From positions 59,701,334-59,765,333 of the forward strand of contig NC_051084.1 of assembly GCF_004664715.2 (NCBI RefSeq): a stretch of DNA of 64,000 nucleotides. The letters are read 5' to 3'. Positions 48,480-59,899 of this stretch are shown in pieces (positions within the stretch are counted from its first letter, which is position 1; each line of letters opens with the position of its first letter). Below the pieces are notes generated by a model. It had not been told where the DNA came from and searched no databases. It saw nothing but the letters and a program-made list of their open reading frames with translations. The stretch is from Peromyscus leucopus. Taxonomy: Eukaryota > Chordata > Mammalia > Rodentia > Cricetidae. Made by a program: the position numbers and the translations under genes.

Positions 48480-49480
48480 TCTGTAGAGTAGGGCAATGCA
48501 GAGGATGCTTAGGAATATGTTTGTTTGTGCGCAGGGAGGGCACACTGTAGAAGTTAGAATACTTGGTGGGGTAGGAGACCTCAATGACTGACATTTGAAT
48601 CAGGCCATGGAAAGGTAAGTTTAGTCATATAAGACCTCTGCAGAGAAGGTTAGATGAATGTTGGAATGAAGGGTACTTGGGATGTAGCAGGACAGAAGGT
48701 GAGCTCCTGAAGTTATGATGGGCTGGAGGGTGTCTTAAAGATGCTGCATTTTATCATGAAAAGACTGGAAAGCCAATGCAGAGTTGTGGATAGTAGTGTC
48801 TCATATGATTTATTTTTTTTTTAAGAGTCTGAGTCTATTTTGAGAATAAACTCAAGGAACAGAAGAAGGGTAAAAGCTGAACAACTCACCAAAAACCTGT
48901 GGTTAGGGTCAGTGGGATGGCTCAGTGTGTAAAGGTGCTTGCTTTCAAGCCTGATGACCCTAATTTGATGTTCAGGGACCACCCACATGGTGGAAGGAGA
49001 GAACCAATTCTGTTGTTGTGACGTTGTCTGACTTCCAAATGAATACCATATGTTTAGAATTAAAGTAAAATGAGGTCTGTAGAATGAAGATTAGACAGTC
49101 AGGTTGTAGGCCCTTTTTGTGAATGCAGTTGGTATGGTAGATTAGGTATAGAGTGTGGAGAAAAGAGGAGCAGAGTCCAAGTTTGGACCTAACAGCTAGA
49201 GAGAGATTTTTACTCCCAGTCAAGATAGAGATACCCACTGGGGAATCAGGTTTGGAGGAATGACGTATCACTTAAGAGATGTTGCTGTTTAGTAGTCTGT
49301 AAGATATTCAATGCCAGAGAGGCAATTGCATGTATGACTGGGATTAAGAAGGAGTACCAGCCTGGAGATAGGAAATTTGCATATATTTATGTACTTAGTG
49401 GTAAGTGATGTGATTGAGAACAACTTGAAATATTTTGAGAGTGAAAAGGAAAGCAAGCCAGTGGAAATGCCTCTGCTGCT
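48480..49480 (+). repeat. Ancestral mammalian interspersed repeat, interrupted by a SINE
   Basis: 'gactgacatttgaatcaggc', 'gcattttatcatgaaaagac', 'ggaaagccaatgcagagttg', then after the SINE 'ccagagaggcaattgcatgt' and 'gagataggaaatttgcatat' follow the order of a common ancient repeat. That repeat carries 'ggattttattctaagtg', 'gggaagccattggaggg', 'gtaggcagttggatat' and 'gagatataaatttggga'. This is the same class as 2690-3390 and 59900-60420. The family name is left open. Confidence 0.4.
48903..49075 (+). mobile_element. tRNA-derived SINE (RSINE/B3-like)
   Basis: 'gtcagtgggatggctcagtg', 'aaaggtgcttgctttcaagc', 'ctgatgaccctaatttgatg', 'gggaccacccacatggtgga' and 'aggagagaaccaattctgtt' are close to the rodent consensus. 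It sits inside the ancestral repeat, so it is the younger of the two. Confidence 0.75.
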
Positions 49481-49894
49481 GCTTTTTTTTCTGGCCAACC
49501 AATCAAAAGACTCTGTGTTTCAAATATTTCATTTTCTCATCCTTACTTTAACCATTCTTATGCTTTTAAAGCAAGTGTGGGTTAGTCCAGTCTTAAGCTG
49601 TTATCAGCTTACCCATTTTTTCCCATGCTGTTTAACTGGAATTGTCTTCACTAATAATAATAATAATCATAATCATAATAATCATAAAAAACCATGAGAC
49701 TGAAAACAACAGCTTTAGTCTGTTAGCAACAGCTAAGAGCACAGGAAGAAGTTGTCTGATGTTAGCTATGAAAAAATCAAACAGTTTAAAGTTTAAATTT
49801 GGATAAAGTTTTGTAAAGTAGTCGTAGTGGTTTATGTAGAAGCTTGATAGAGGATAACGATTGTAAGCAGCAAAATGGAAAGCCAAAGAAGGGG

Positions 49895-49896
<2 letters not shown>
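49481..49896. other. Unassigned sequence with a small (TAA/ATC)n tract
   Basis: An imperfect trinucleotide run of TAA and TCA units lies at 49653-49688. No gene was recognised. Confidence 0.45.

Positions 49897-49964
<68 letters not shown>
49897..49964. repeat. (GA)34 microsatellite
   Basis: An uninterrupted GA run of 68 bases. The Ser-Leu protein read from its opposite strand is an artefact. Confidence 0.97.
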
Positions 49965-49968
<4 letters not shown>

Positions 49969-50721
49969 GTAAATTGTGTTTCTTGAAGGAATTCAGAATT
50001 TTCACTTCATGTACTCTAGTATCTGGAAGCACATTCAGCTGAAGATGGAGGTGAGAGCCTTTCCTTAGTCTCATCTGCAGACTTGTGGCAATGTGAGTTT
50101 CTCTCCTGTGTGTATGTGCATGGAAGGGTAGAAGTGGTTGAGTGGGCAGCTGGCAGCCATTCATTGGTTTGATTGCAATCATTCTAAAACCAACAGTGCT
50201 GAGGGTGGAGTCAGGAGGAGCATTCTCCAGAGGTAGCAGCAGAATGCCTTATTTGCATAAGTCTTCCTATGATCCTTGAGAGGCAAGAGAATGCTTACAG
50301 GAAAGTACAGGGTTGTAAGAGTCCACAACTGATTTTGCATCATGTAATTGAAGACATCACAAAGCCTCCTAAATGTTGCTCCGACTGGAAAGATTCTAGG
50401 AAGTGAACATCACGGCAGGATTTGTGGTCTCTGAATATGTAGTTGAAGTGAATCATGGAGAGAACTTTAACACACTAAAATACCATTGTATTTCTTAAAG
50501 AATGAAGGGATCTTACCATTATAATGTGTCTAATGTCTTGACCTAAACAAATTCCATACCTTAGAACTGTCAAAAATATTAAGATTGTAACTCTCCAAAC
50601 TAAGATAAGTTTCAATTATGATTTTAAAGGAATGTTAATCTTTATAGGCTAACAAAATCCTCTGAAAACCTTATGTATTCAGTATGTCTTGTTCTGAGCT
50701 ATAGAGTATATTTTTTTCTTT
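49965..50721. other. Unassigned sequence
   Basis: No gene or named repeat was seen. Confidence 0.45.
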
Positions 50722-51026
50722 TGTTGTGGGTAGCCCACCAGAGATGACCACTCCAACACACTGTATAGCCTATTGAAAGTCTTCATTCTAGCCAGCTGGA
50801 ACTACACCCAAGTGTTCGGGGACCTATGTGTAGCCCTGAGTGTCCAGAGCACAGTTTTGAAGGCAAAATACACATCCTGGCATCTCACTGGCAGCTGCAG
50901 GGGAGCTTTGCAGAAGCAAGCAGTTTAACAGAAGCTAAGATAAGAAGTTAGCTGAAGGGAATTTTGCATAAACAGACAGTTTAACCAGAAGCTAATTTAG
51001 CTGGGGCATGTCCTTGGGTTCCTACA
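50722..51026 (-). mobile_element. LTR-like or retrotransposed element, unclassified
   Basis: Read on the minus strand it runs from TGTAGGAACCCAAGG to CTACCCACAACA, that is TG...CA over about 305 bases. It holds two similar blocks, 'ttaaactgtctgtttatgc' and 'ttaaactgcttgcttctgc', like U3 direct repeats. A T-rich stretch (50708-50721) precedes it on the plus strand. The 7-mer ATAGAGT occurs at 50701-50707 and 51027-51033. LTR and poly(A)-tailed insertion are both possible. Confidence 0.42.
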
Positions 51027-51412
51027 ATAGAGTTTGGTCATTTTCCATGGGATTCTCCATTAAGGTGATCAAATTCTAGATAAGCCTAAAATGGATTCAG
51101 CTTGAGTACTAGATGGAGGAACCTCTTCACTGTCTTTCCTTATCAAAGTTCTTATATCTGGAATATTTTTTTAATCTAAAATTAATTCAGATTTAAAAAT
51201 ATAAGAATATATATTGTCGTGACTACGAGTCCTTTTAAACTGGCTGAATAATTAGGCAATCTGAAACAAACTGTTTCTTCCCTCAAAACTCAGATTCAAT
51301 AACTAGATATACCAGTTGAAGGAATATATGTCCTGTTGTATAAAGATCAGAATGGGAAATGTGGTCTTTTTAGAATTATGTCTAAATTAAGCTTGTTCAG
51401 TCACATAGTTCT
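51027..51412. other. Unassigned sequence
   Basis: AT-rich, with no recognised feature. Confidence 0.45.
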
Positions 51413-51590
51413 TTAATCCCTGCTACTCAGGAAGCCGAGACAGTAAGGTAACAAGTTTGAGGGCAGCTTGGGTTACAGAGTAAGTTCAAGACTAGCTTGG
51501 GCAATTTAGTGACAAGTAGGCATGGGGTTACAGCAGTGGCAGAATGCTTGCCCAGGTTCAATCTCCCAATACCAAAAAACAAATAAGGAA
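51413..51590 (+). mobile_element. B1/ID-like SINE remnant
   Basis: A B1-like half ('taatccctgctactcaggaa', 'gagggcagcttgggttacag') is followed by an ID-like half ('ggcatggggttacagcagtg', 'gcttgcccaggttcaatctc') and an A-rich end. The order is B1 then ID, the reverse of B4, so it may be two adjacent insertions. Confidence 0.5.
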
Positions 51591-53591
51591 ATAATTTAAA
51601 ATTATATGTATCTATATTTAAATCAATTATAAGGGTATTGTATTTGAAGAGTAGTGTGTCTATTTTTATGATTTAATTATGCTTCAAAATTCAGAAATTC
51701 AAATAAAGTTTTTTTTTTCCTCTCAGAAAGGTTGGGTAGCAAGTTCAGATGGAATAAATATGCTTCAGGTGATATAATTTTAAAACCAAACCACAGGGTA
51801 TTGATATTAGATGACAGTGTTCTTCCAAAGGCATGGCTTTGTAGTTTTTGTTTTTTTAAAGTTTGGCCTAGAAAACTACCTGTGGTGTGTAATAATCTGC
51901 AATTCTTAGAAAACAGCCTCTTCAAAGAATAAGAAAATCTTTATGTGGTAGATTTATTTCAAAGCTTTGTACAAATACTTGATCCTCAAGGGAGAAAAAG
52001 CAGAATCTTGATTCTCAAATTCTTCAGAAATTCTCCAAGTTGGTGGTATTTTCAGAAGCCAGCCCAAGTAGATCAAACAGGCTGCATATGCTATTTTGGG
52101 ATGAGTGAGAATTGTCAAAGATTTTTTTTCCAGTGCTATGAAATTTAAGTTACTGGGCATTACACCTTGTGAAAGTGAGATTGAAGTTCCAAGGCTGAGA
52201 AATCCTCATCCATGGCTTCTAACAGCTGCCTTCCTGCAAGTTGTCTTAATGCTGGTGCATGAATAGCTTCTTCATGAAGCTATGATAGTAGCAAAAGGCT
52301 TTGTGGTTCCCATGAATATTTCTCTCTATTCTCTCTTGACCATCTATTGGGCATTCAGAAACACCAGATTTAGACTGTATCCCAGGAGGAAGGTGTTGAG
52401 GCTTTGAAATAGCTCCTTTTCTTCCCTCATTGTGTTTACATAGTGATTTTTGAGTGTATTTGGTGGTGGAATGAGCAGTGTGTGTCCATGTATGCACATT
52501 TCTGTGTCCATGTCTACCTGTATGATTTCTTTCAGAAGTGGAGAATTTTGCCATGCAGCTTTTTCTCTGACAAAACAGTTTATTACCATTGCCTCACCAG
52601 AGATCTCCTGGAATAACCTAAATTAACTTGAATTTTGAGTAATGTATCCAAGTCTCCAAGAAAGTTCTAGAAAGAGTCTAGAAAGGACTAGGCTCATGCT
52701 TGGGGGTCCTAGAACCTCAGGACATTTACAGTTAGCAAAATTTATGTCAAGCCTCAGTATTATAACCAGACTTCTCTATTTAAAGCTATGTTTGGTTTAA
52801 AGCTTTGAGAAGTATCTAAGATATTCAAGTGCATTCTCAGTTGGAGGCATTTTCTGGATTGGGCCAATGGATCCCTTTGGTGCTCTAAGCCCTGTTAACA
52901 TGAGAGTAAGACTATCATCAACTCCTGATGCCCTTTGGAGCTTAGCTATCTTGCCTACCTTTTGTATTTATTTTATAATGAAGGGCTCAATGTACAGTGG
53001 CTTTTCAAGATTTATTGCACATGAACCTGTACATACTTCCCATGTAAATCTGCCCTTCATTTCTTCCTCCTCCTCAGCTTGAAGGGAATTTGGAAGACAG
53101 GGGATAGCTAGAGGCCTCTCAGATCTCTTTCTGTATCAGCAGGAAGACATATGTGCTGGTTAATGATGTGAAGTGAGAGTCCATATCTTCTAGTAAGAGA
53201 GCCAAAGCCACAGAAAATTCTGCTTGATTTTTAACCTATCAACACAGCAGCTGTTCCTATTTTTGAGCTCTCAGATGTCTTCACATGGTGAGGCCAAGGC
53301 TTTCAATAGCTTTTCTTCTATGGGAAAAGCTACTGACAATCATTTTATTGATGCTAAAAGGAAAATCAAATATTGAGGCCAGCAAAGAATTTATGGGGGT
53401 ATAGTTGAGCCTGTGGAAAGCCAAGTAAAAAGAATTTCATCTTCCAAGGCCTTTTCGGTGCCAAAAGTTCATATTGATGGGGCTCACCAAGACTTGCCTT
53501 TAGATTGTGTTTCGTTACGGTGTTTAATTTCCAGATATGCTCTACCCTTTTATAATTAATAGTGCGTTGTGCTGTCTATCATGCGCCCCAG
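51591..53591. other. Unassigned sequence
   Basis: No recognised repeat or gene in about 2 kb. The 102-codon (52246-52554) and 81-codon minus frames overlap each other and carry no domain. The part at 53160-53560 is free of visible transposons. Confidence 0.42.
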
Positions 53592-53672
53592 GTGTGTTGT
53601 CAGGGACATGGCGAAGCCTGCTGCTTGCAAAACACCCAGAAATGCTGAAAGCCAGCCCCATCAGCCACCACT
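53592..53672 (+). other. Exon-like segment with GTAAGT donor (low confidence)
   Basis: An AG at 53590-53591 (or the alternative AG at 53602-53603) precedes a segment that ends in a consensus donor GTAAGT at 53673-53678. An ATG at 53608 has G at -3 and +4 and stays open for 22 codons to the donor. The polypyrimidine tract upstream is poor. The composition is more GC-rich than the flanks. It may be a non-coding or first exon, or simply an old DNA-transposon remnant. Confidence 0.15.
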
Positions 53673-55140
53673 GTAAGTATGGCATTGGATTTATTCACTG
53701 AAAATGTCACCTCTTACCCAGATCACTGGTTACAGATTTATTAATGACTTTGCATGTGGGAATAGATACACTAGTTTCTCTGGTATGTGTATCATAGAAA
53801 GGCTACTACTATTTAATTAGATGAAATTATTTGTAAAGAGGAGCTCTGGAGTAAGTATCTTTGTTAAATGATGTTTCTAATATATTGCAGGAAGCAGACT
53901 AATAAGAAGAGAGGGAAATGTATCAGCAACTCTAGAGTTTTGTTTTTAATTGTTATTATTATTATTGATTTGGAATGCATATGGCTTGGATCAGTAGACT
54001 CCCAGGAAGTGAGGAATCAAGGTATTAGATGGGGTGGCAAGTAGAGACCAGATTGTGTTAGAGAGGAAATGAACAGTAATCTAACACCCAACCCTCACAC
54101 TATAATGTTTAAAGGTGATGGACACTGAAGAGATTGGATTGTCTACCTACTTTCATCTTTATTATTGCATTCTTAGGTGTAGGTAGAAATGTGATTAAAT
54201 GTGACCAATAAAGAGTAACATTAAGGGTGGGAGAAGAAATTGATTATGTAAACTTTCAGTTTCCCATATGGAGTTTGAGGAGATTAAAAAAATATTAGAA
54301 TTCTGCAGAGTAACACGATTCATTCAATCCTCAGAATATAAGTATTCTCCTAGTGAGAAAAGATGAAAATTTCCTTAAAATGCATAATCAGCAGCAACTT
54401 CCTTAGCAGCAGCAATTGCAGTAAACCAGTTACTACTGGGAAATGTCTCCTTCCAAGGTTTATAGCAAAAAAAACCTTTGAAGAAATGTGTCTTCAGATC
54501 GATTTTCTTTACATCTCTTCAGCTGTCTTAGAAATATTTTTTTTAATGCACAGCAAAAAGTAAGTGATGGAGTAGTAAAAAGTCTCTAAAGAGAAAATTA
54601 AATTTTTCTAACTATTTCTGTGGCAAGTTGTTATTAGCAATGATGAAAATTAAACAAAAATCAATGTTTTCTTAGAGCAACAGAAATCTCTTCTGAGCAT
54701 TGCATATACCATCGTGCTCTGCAAACTCTGTACATCTTACCTAATCAAACCCCACATTCACAGTTGGATTTTTTAATATCTATCTATTTGATAACATCTC
54801 TATGCTCGGCTTTCTCCTTCGGTTTGGCCATTGAAATGCTTATGTCTGGTATGTTATATACAAGGACAAATAGTTGTATGCATTTTAAGCTTTAGGATAT
54901 AACATTTTACACTAGGACATGTAGTGTATGTGTTAAAGATTTTATCTCAGTAATAAACTTGAATATCAATTTCTTCATAATCAGTACTTTCCAAGAAGTA
55001 AAATAGTCTTGATTTAACCATGGTAAAAGATTTATAATTACTTTGATAAAAGTAAAAATTCATAAATACACTAAATGACTATACCACATACTTCCTTTAT
55101 TCATAAATGTTTGTGTATATTATATAGTATTTTATTTCAT
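53673..55140. other. Unassigned AT-rich sequence
   Basis: A short TTA run lies at 53950-53966. No gene or named repeat was seen. Confidence 0.45.
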
Positions 55141-55260
55141 GTATTTATATGGGAATCTCAATGTTTTTCAGGCTTGTCTCAAAATCCTAGGCTTAAGCTC
55201 TCCTCCTGCCTCAGTTTCCCCAGTAGAGGGACAGGCATGTGTCACCATGTATGGACTTTA
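55141..55260 (-). mobile_element. Degenerate B1/pB1 remnant
   Basis: 'ctcctcctgcctcagtttcc' and 'agggacaggcatgtgtcacc' preserve the antisense 7SL-SINE layout. Heavily diverged. Confidence 0.45.
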
Positions 55261-55539
55261 AAAAATCCTCTTACTGTACAAAGCTTTAGCTTATGATTGA
55301 ATTAGTCTTGATAATTCCCAGAATAATTCTGATCTTCTCTAACTATCTTATGTTTTGAAACTTAATTTAAAATGTTTAGCTCCTCACAATGAAATAGCTT
55401 TATTTTATTTTGTGTGTGTGCATTCAGGTATATACTTTCCTATTTGTACATGTGTGTGCAGGTGTGTCCAGGTATTTAAATGCATAAATGTGAGGATTAG
55501 AGTTTGATGTCAGGTGTCTTTGACTAAAGGTCTCTACCT

Positions 55540-55542
<3 letters not shown>
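55261..55542. other. Unassigned sequence leading into a B4-like element
   Basis: From about 55410 the TG-rich words and 'gaggattagagtttgatgtc' resemble the 3' part of an antisense B4. Confidence 0.35.
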
Positions 55543-55631
<89 letters not shown>

Positions 55632-55637
55632 GTGTGT
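55543..55637. repeat. Compound microsatellite (TC)n(GT)n
   Basis: About 17 TC units (55543-55577) are joined to about 26 GT units (55579-55630) with a short imperfect extension. It lies inside an antisense B4-like context. Confidence 0.96.
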
Positions 55638-55925
55638 ATGCATGCGTGTGCATGTGCATGTGTGTACACGAATGTTTCCACACAAGCCTGGGGAGATACC
55701 AGCTTGTGCTGCTCTATGATTCTCAGCTCTATCCATTTGACACCAGGTCTCTCACAAAACAAAGTGGTAGGCTGGCAGGGCAGTTAGTCCCAGTCACTCT
55801 CCTGTCCCCTTGCCTTTTGTTGCTGGGGTTACATGGTGGCCTTGGCAGGCATTTTTATGTAGGTGCCCGGGATCTGAACTCAGGTCCTCATGGTTGAGTG
55901 GCAGACGGTCTTACTCACTGTGCTG
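55638..55925 (-). mobile_element. B4-like SINE
   Basis: 'ttgctggggttacatggtgg', 'ggtgcccgggatctgaactc', 'aggtcctcatggttgagtgg' and 'cttactcactgtgctgg' are the antisense ID/B1 words of B4. The compound microsatellite occupies the element's interior or 3' part. Confidence 0.55.
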
Positions 55926-56222
55926 GTTTTTTTTTTTTCTTTTTCTGAGTCAAGGTTTTTCATTGATCCTGGGTCTCATGGTCAGAGGATCCTCCTGCTT
56001 TGCCTCCCATCACTGGGGTGGCAGAATCATTCAGTTGAGTCTACTACATGTAGGTAGTAGTGATCAGAGCTCCTATTCTCATGCTCATGAAGCGACCACT
56101 TCACCCACTGAGATGTGTAAAGATTGCCTCATTTTATTTATTTTAGCTCTGGAGACTGAACCCAAGCTGTGCACATGTAAGGCAACCACTGTATTACAGA
56201 GCTACCTTCCAGTGCTGCACAG
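55926..56222 (-). mobile_element. SINE pile-up: B4-like then ID-like
   Basis: After a T run (55927-55939), 'gagtcaaggtttttcattga', 'gatcctcctgctttgcctcc' and 'accacttcacccactgagat' form a second antisense B4-like unit to about 56112. Then 'ggagactgaacccaagctgt', 'gtaaggcaaccactgtatta' and 'cagagctaccttccag' (56150-56216) is an antisense ID-like unit. The 166-codon frame across this region is repeat-derived. Confidence 0.5.
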
Positions 56223-56334
56223 TTCTATTTTAACTGGGTTCACTTATTCCAAAGCTCATGTTCTCTTGGATATTAGGTACAAAGTCGTAAATGTTGTCAT
56301 GTCCAATTAAGACTTAGACCTTTATTTTGTATTA

Positions 56335-56462
56335 TTAAGACAGTGTCCCTAGGTGTCTTAAAATTCACCGTATAGACAAGGTTGTTCTTAAACTCACAGT
56401 GATCTGTTTGCCCCAATCTCCCCAGTGATAAGATTAAAAGCATGATTCATCATACTAGGCTA
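56335..56462 (-). mobile_element. B1 SINE, degenerate
   Basis: 'aagacagtgtccctaggtgt', 'gacaaggttgttcttaaact', 'cacagtgatctgtttgcccc' and 'gattaaaagcatgattcatc' preserve the antisense B1 layout. Confidence 0.65.
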
Positions 56463-58346
56463 CAGAATGATTCCATCATTATCTTTCTTTCTTATTCATT
56501 TTGAAGTAATTAAATTTGAAAATATAACTATAGTATGGCTGGAAATCAGTCATAACTTAAGTTGAACCAAATAAAATGTTAACTAGTGGTGTCTCTGACT
56601 TTATTGGACATGAACCAAACAATTGTAGACTCTTTGTATCCTTCTTCCTACTCGTCTGTTTACCCATGTTATATTTCTCTGATTAAGAAAGTAGACTTCC
56701 CTTTTGATGAATGGAAGAATTTAAAGACCAGGTCTCTTATTAATTTTTATTTTTTAATCAAGGGTCATATTTGTGAATTACACCTTCTGTGGAAAGACAA
56801 AAGCATGTTAGAAGGGAATTTTTGAGGACAGACTTTAGCTATAATGAGTTGAAAATAGTTAAATCATTCTGTTAGTGGGTCAGAAAAAAAATCAGTGACC
56901 AGAATTTGTTTTGAAAGTTTGAATGGAATAGAATAGAAAATGATAAGAGTCCATCTAAGATTAGGATTTTAGGACATAGCTTATTATTCAAGGTAAATGA
57001 GTTGAGATATAAAATTTAATATTCATTACATTAAGTGATGAGGCTTTTACTAATGGAGTTCAGTTAGATTAGCATAATTGGATGTGTGTATATATGAAAT
57101 TGCTATTCTTTGGTAGAAGTGGGAAAAATGGAGTATGAATGTGATGCAAACCGAACCAATGACATTTCAATCAACAGCCTTTTGTAATAGTTCATGGAGA
57201 GATACTGAGGCCTTGGAGGAGAAATTTAAAACCTGAGAGCTAGGATCTAGTGCATGTGGACAATTCTTTCTGGTCAATTAAATGTATTTGTGAGGAAATA
57301 ATTTAGTGGAACTACTATATTCATGCTTGAATGATAGACACAACGATCCAGAAACTGAGTTAAAGATATAAACCAAATCTAGGCTAGATGGGCAGTGCAG
57401 AGGTGAGTTTAGACACTGGATTAGTGATTTTTGTGATATGTGTAAATCATCCAGTTTTATAAGTAACATATAATTGAGGCTATCTGAAGTACTCAGGTAA
57501 GTACAGCACTAGATGACATCACAAAAAGTTCTTTGGGTTCAAAAAACAAGAGTTGGGGGAAGAGAAGGAGGTAAAAAAGGAGGAGGAGAGAGTTGAATTA
57601 AACAGTGCTCACAAAAATAGGACAAGTAAGAATATCTCCAGCTTAGTTGAGAAGTCGCAGACTAACTAAACAGTGTCCAGAAGCAAGGTAGTACAGAGAT
57701 TCATGAGGGGCATTCAACTTGTCCATGAAATAAAAACTCAAGAGATAGCCACATGTGTTAAAAATACCCCAGAACTTTGGTCATATAGAGGTGATTCATA
57801 GTATTGACGTAGTAGTTTTACATGATAAGGGGGCAGAAATGCTATATTGATTTGGGTTTGAGAAGGGAAGTAGAAGCCAGAAGCAGAAGCTGGTACATGA
57901 GGAGGAATTTTCCAAAACACTATCCTGAGTGCAAGGTGAGTTCAAAAGGGATAGTGTTTGTGTGGTTGACCAGTAGGAGCAGAAAGCTATGCATCTGTTG
58001 CTCTATGCATTCTCTTATTCATAACCCATGGAGACACATATCAACATAGTTTATGTTTTGATAGCTTTGAAAACTATTCAAAGATTCCTTTAATATGTTA
58101 TCAAAATGTTACTCGATCATGTTTTAAGAGTGTTACATGAGTTATCATTTAGTCAAAGCAGCAAATACATGAAAATATTAGTGGAATTCAACAAATGAAG
58201 TCTTATGTCCACTGTTCTTCAGGTATGTAGGTAAAATTAAGATGGAATTCTTGTTTAAAGGGTTTCTTCTCAAGTTGGAGAGGAGGAGGAAATTACATTA
58301 TCCAATAAATAATGGTGCCTCTAGAAATCTGTCTAAGATAAGAAAT
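56463..58346. other. Unassigned sequence
   Basis: The 57170-57480 part loosely resembles the ancestral repeat class at 48480. A purine-rich patch lies at 57546-57592. No gene was recognised. Confidence 0.4.
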
Positions 58347-58354
58347 ATCTATTC
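58347..58354. repeat. 8-bp target-site duplication, left (atctattc)
   Basis: Matches the right copy at 58556-58563 (gtctattc) in 7 of 8 positions. An 8-bp duplication is the rule for hAT transposons. Confidence 0.7.
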
Positions 58355-58555
58355 CAGTGCTTCTCAGCTTCTCTACCCCTTTGGTGGAGGTTGCATATCA
58401 GATACCCTACATATCAGTTATTTACGTTACAATTCATAACAGTAACAACATCACAGGTATGAAGTAACAATGGAATAATTTTATGAGTCGGGATTCACTA
58501 CAGCATGAAATGTTATATTGAAGGGTTGCCGTATTAGGAAGCTTGAGAACCACTG
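58355..58555 (+). mobile_element. hAT-Charlie type non-autonomous transposon (URR1-like)
   Basis: The 201-base element begins CAGTGCTTCTCAGCTT and ends AAGCTTGAGAACCACTG, which are imperfect terminal inverted repeats of the Charlie type. The interior has 'acccctttggtggaggttgc', 'gttacaattcataacagtaa' and 'gtatgaagtaacaatggaat', words of the rodent URR1 repeat as I remember it. There is no transposase and none is expected. It appears end to end, bounded by an 8-bp duplication. Confidence 0.85.
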
Positions 58556-58563
58556 GTCTATTC
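58556..58563. repeat. 8-bp target-site duplication, right (gtctattc)
   Basis: Partner of 58347-58354, immediately after the transposon's terminal CACTG. Confidence 0.7.
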
Positions 58564-59354
58564 CCTTTTGCTTTAGTTTGGCCAGGGAAGGGTTTAAAGA
58601 GCCTGTGATAGTTCATATGAATAACTTTGAGTTTACTAATTAGACAAATTTGAGATATAGTTTTCTGGGAGAAACATCATATTAACTATCACAGGCTGTA
58701 GTGGTTAATTTCAAACATGTTGTCATTGCAGGAGCCTGTGACTAAGTGTTATATTTTTTCTTTTACTTGGTCTTGAGTCTTCAGTCACTCCTAAGAGTGA
58801 AAGCTTTATTCTGGCCTGATGAGGGTATTGGACTGGTGGTCAAGCCTTTTATGGGATTTTTCTTATCCTTGATGTATGATCTGTCCCTCTCATGGGAATC
58901 CATTTATGTGGTCTCAGAATTTCTTGCAGCCATTCTTTGTTCTCTCTGTTACCTCTTTTCTAGATATCACCTTGAGAGCAGGGATAATCTGTGTACTCCA
59001 CATAATCTCTCCAGGTACCGCCTGCATTGAGTACGTTGTTTGATACAGGCATGTGTGCCATATGCATTTTTCCCTTTCTCCAGTGCTTAAATGAGTCAGC
59101 CTTGAAGTGACAAGAAGGCTGCCATTGCCATTTTCTTTTAATAGACTTACTTTTTCAGATCTCAAGGGCATGGCTTTTTTCAGGAATAGCAAATTTTGTG
59201 AAGACTTAATCATAACACAGAAACTTCTGAGGACCAACATGTATGGGTCCAGAACCAATTTGATCATTTAGATTGCAGTAGTATATATTTAACCTACTTT
59301 TAAAATAGTCAACCTCATGCTCTAAAAATATAACACTGGGCAATATTCCCATCC

Positions 59355-59355
<1 letters not shown>
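58564..59355. other. Unassigned sequence
   Basis: Opposed frames (94 codons plus at 58746, 117 codons minus at 58914) have no recognisable domains or splice context. 'tcttttctagatatcaccttgagagc' without its last bases resembles MIR/L2 text near 58955. Confidence 0.4.

Positions 59356-59390
<35 letters not shown>
59356..59390. repeat. (TG)17 microsatellite
   Basis: An uninterrupted TG run with no clear host SINE. Confidence 0.96.
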
Positions 59391-59393
<3 letters not shown>

Positions 59394-59899
59394 AGTTATA
59401 CATTTAAAATCATATATCTAACATTGCAGTTATAGCTCTGATACTAAACCCAAATGTCTGTGAAAGTGTAGACAGACTGTCACTATGTTACTGTGTCTTC
59501 AAACTCTGCATATCACACATGACCTTTAGGTTATGTGACCAGTTGCTCAGAGCTAAGCCTTGCTACAGTAGTGGATCACACAAAAAATGGATCATCCACT
59601 GGCACATTGTTAGTATGTAGACATTTTCCCATTGTGAATGCAATGACTCCTTCCAAAGTCTAAGAAAGACCATTTTAATCCTGGAAGCTCACTGTCCCCT
59701 ATTTTTAGAGCCTTCATCCCTCTGTCCCTTCTTAGCTGTGTCATCTTTTCTGCCCCTGAAGTTATTCAAATTTTCTGCTCAGTTTTTTCCCCAAACTCTC
59801 TTGATTTTTTATCTCAGCACAGATGTGGTCCACCCCTTCAGTTAAATCATGTTAAATCAGCTTTGATGCAAAGGAGGCATTGAGAGGAAGGGAAGTGGA
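59391..59899. other. Unassigned sequence
   Basis: No recognised feature. Confidence 0.45.

Noticed and set aside
55810..56310. Longest open frame in the window (166 codons, plus strand)
   Set aside because: It runs through antisense B4-like and ID-like SINEs and a T run. It has no domain, and the sequence explanation is complete without a gene.
58914..59267. 117-codon minus-strand frame
   Set aside because: Overlaps an opposite 94-codon frame. No domain, splice context or conservation evidence.
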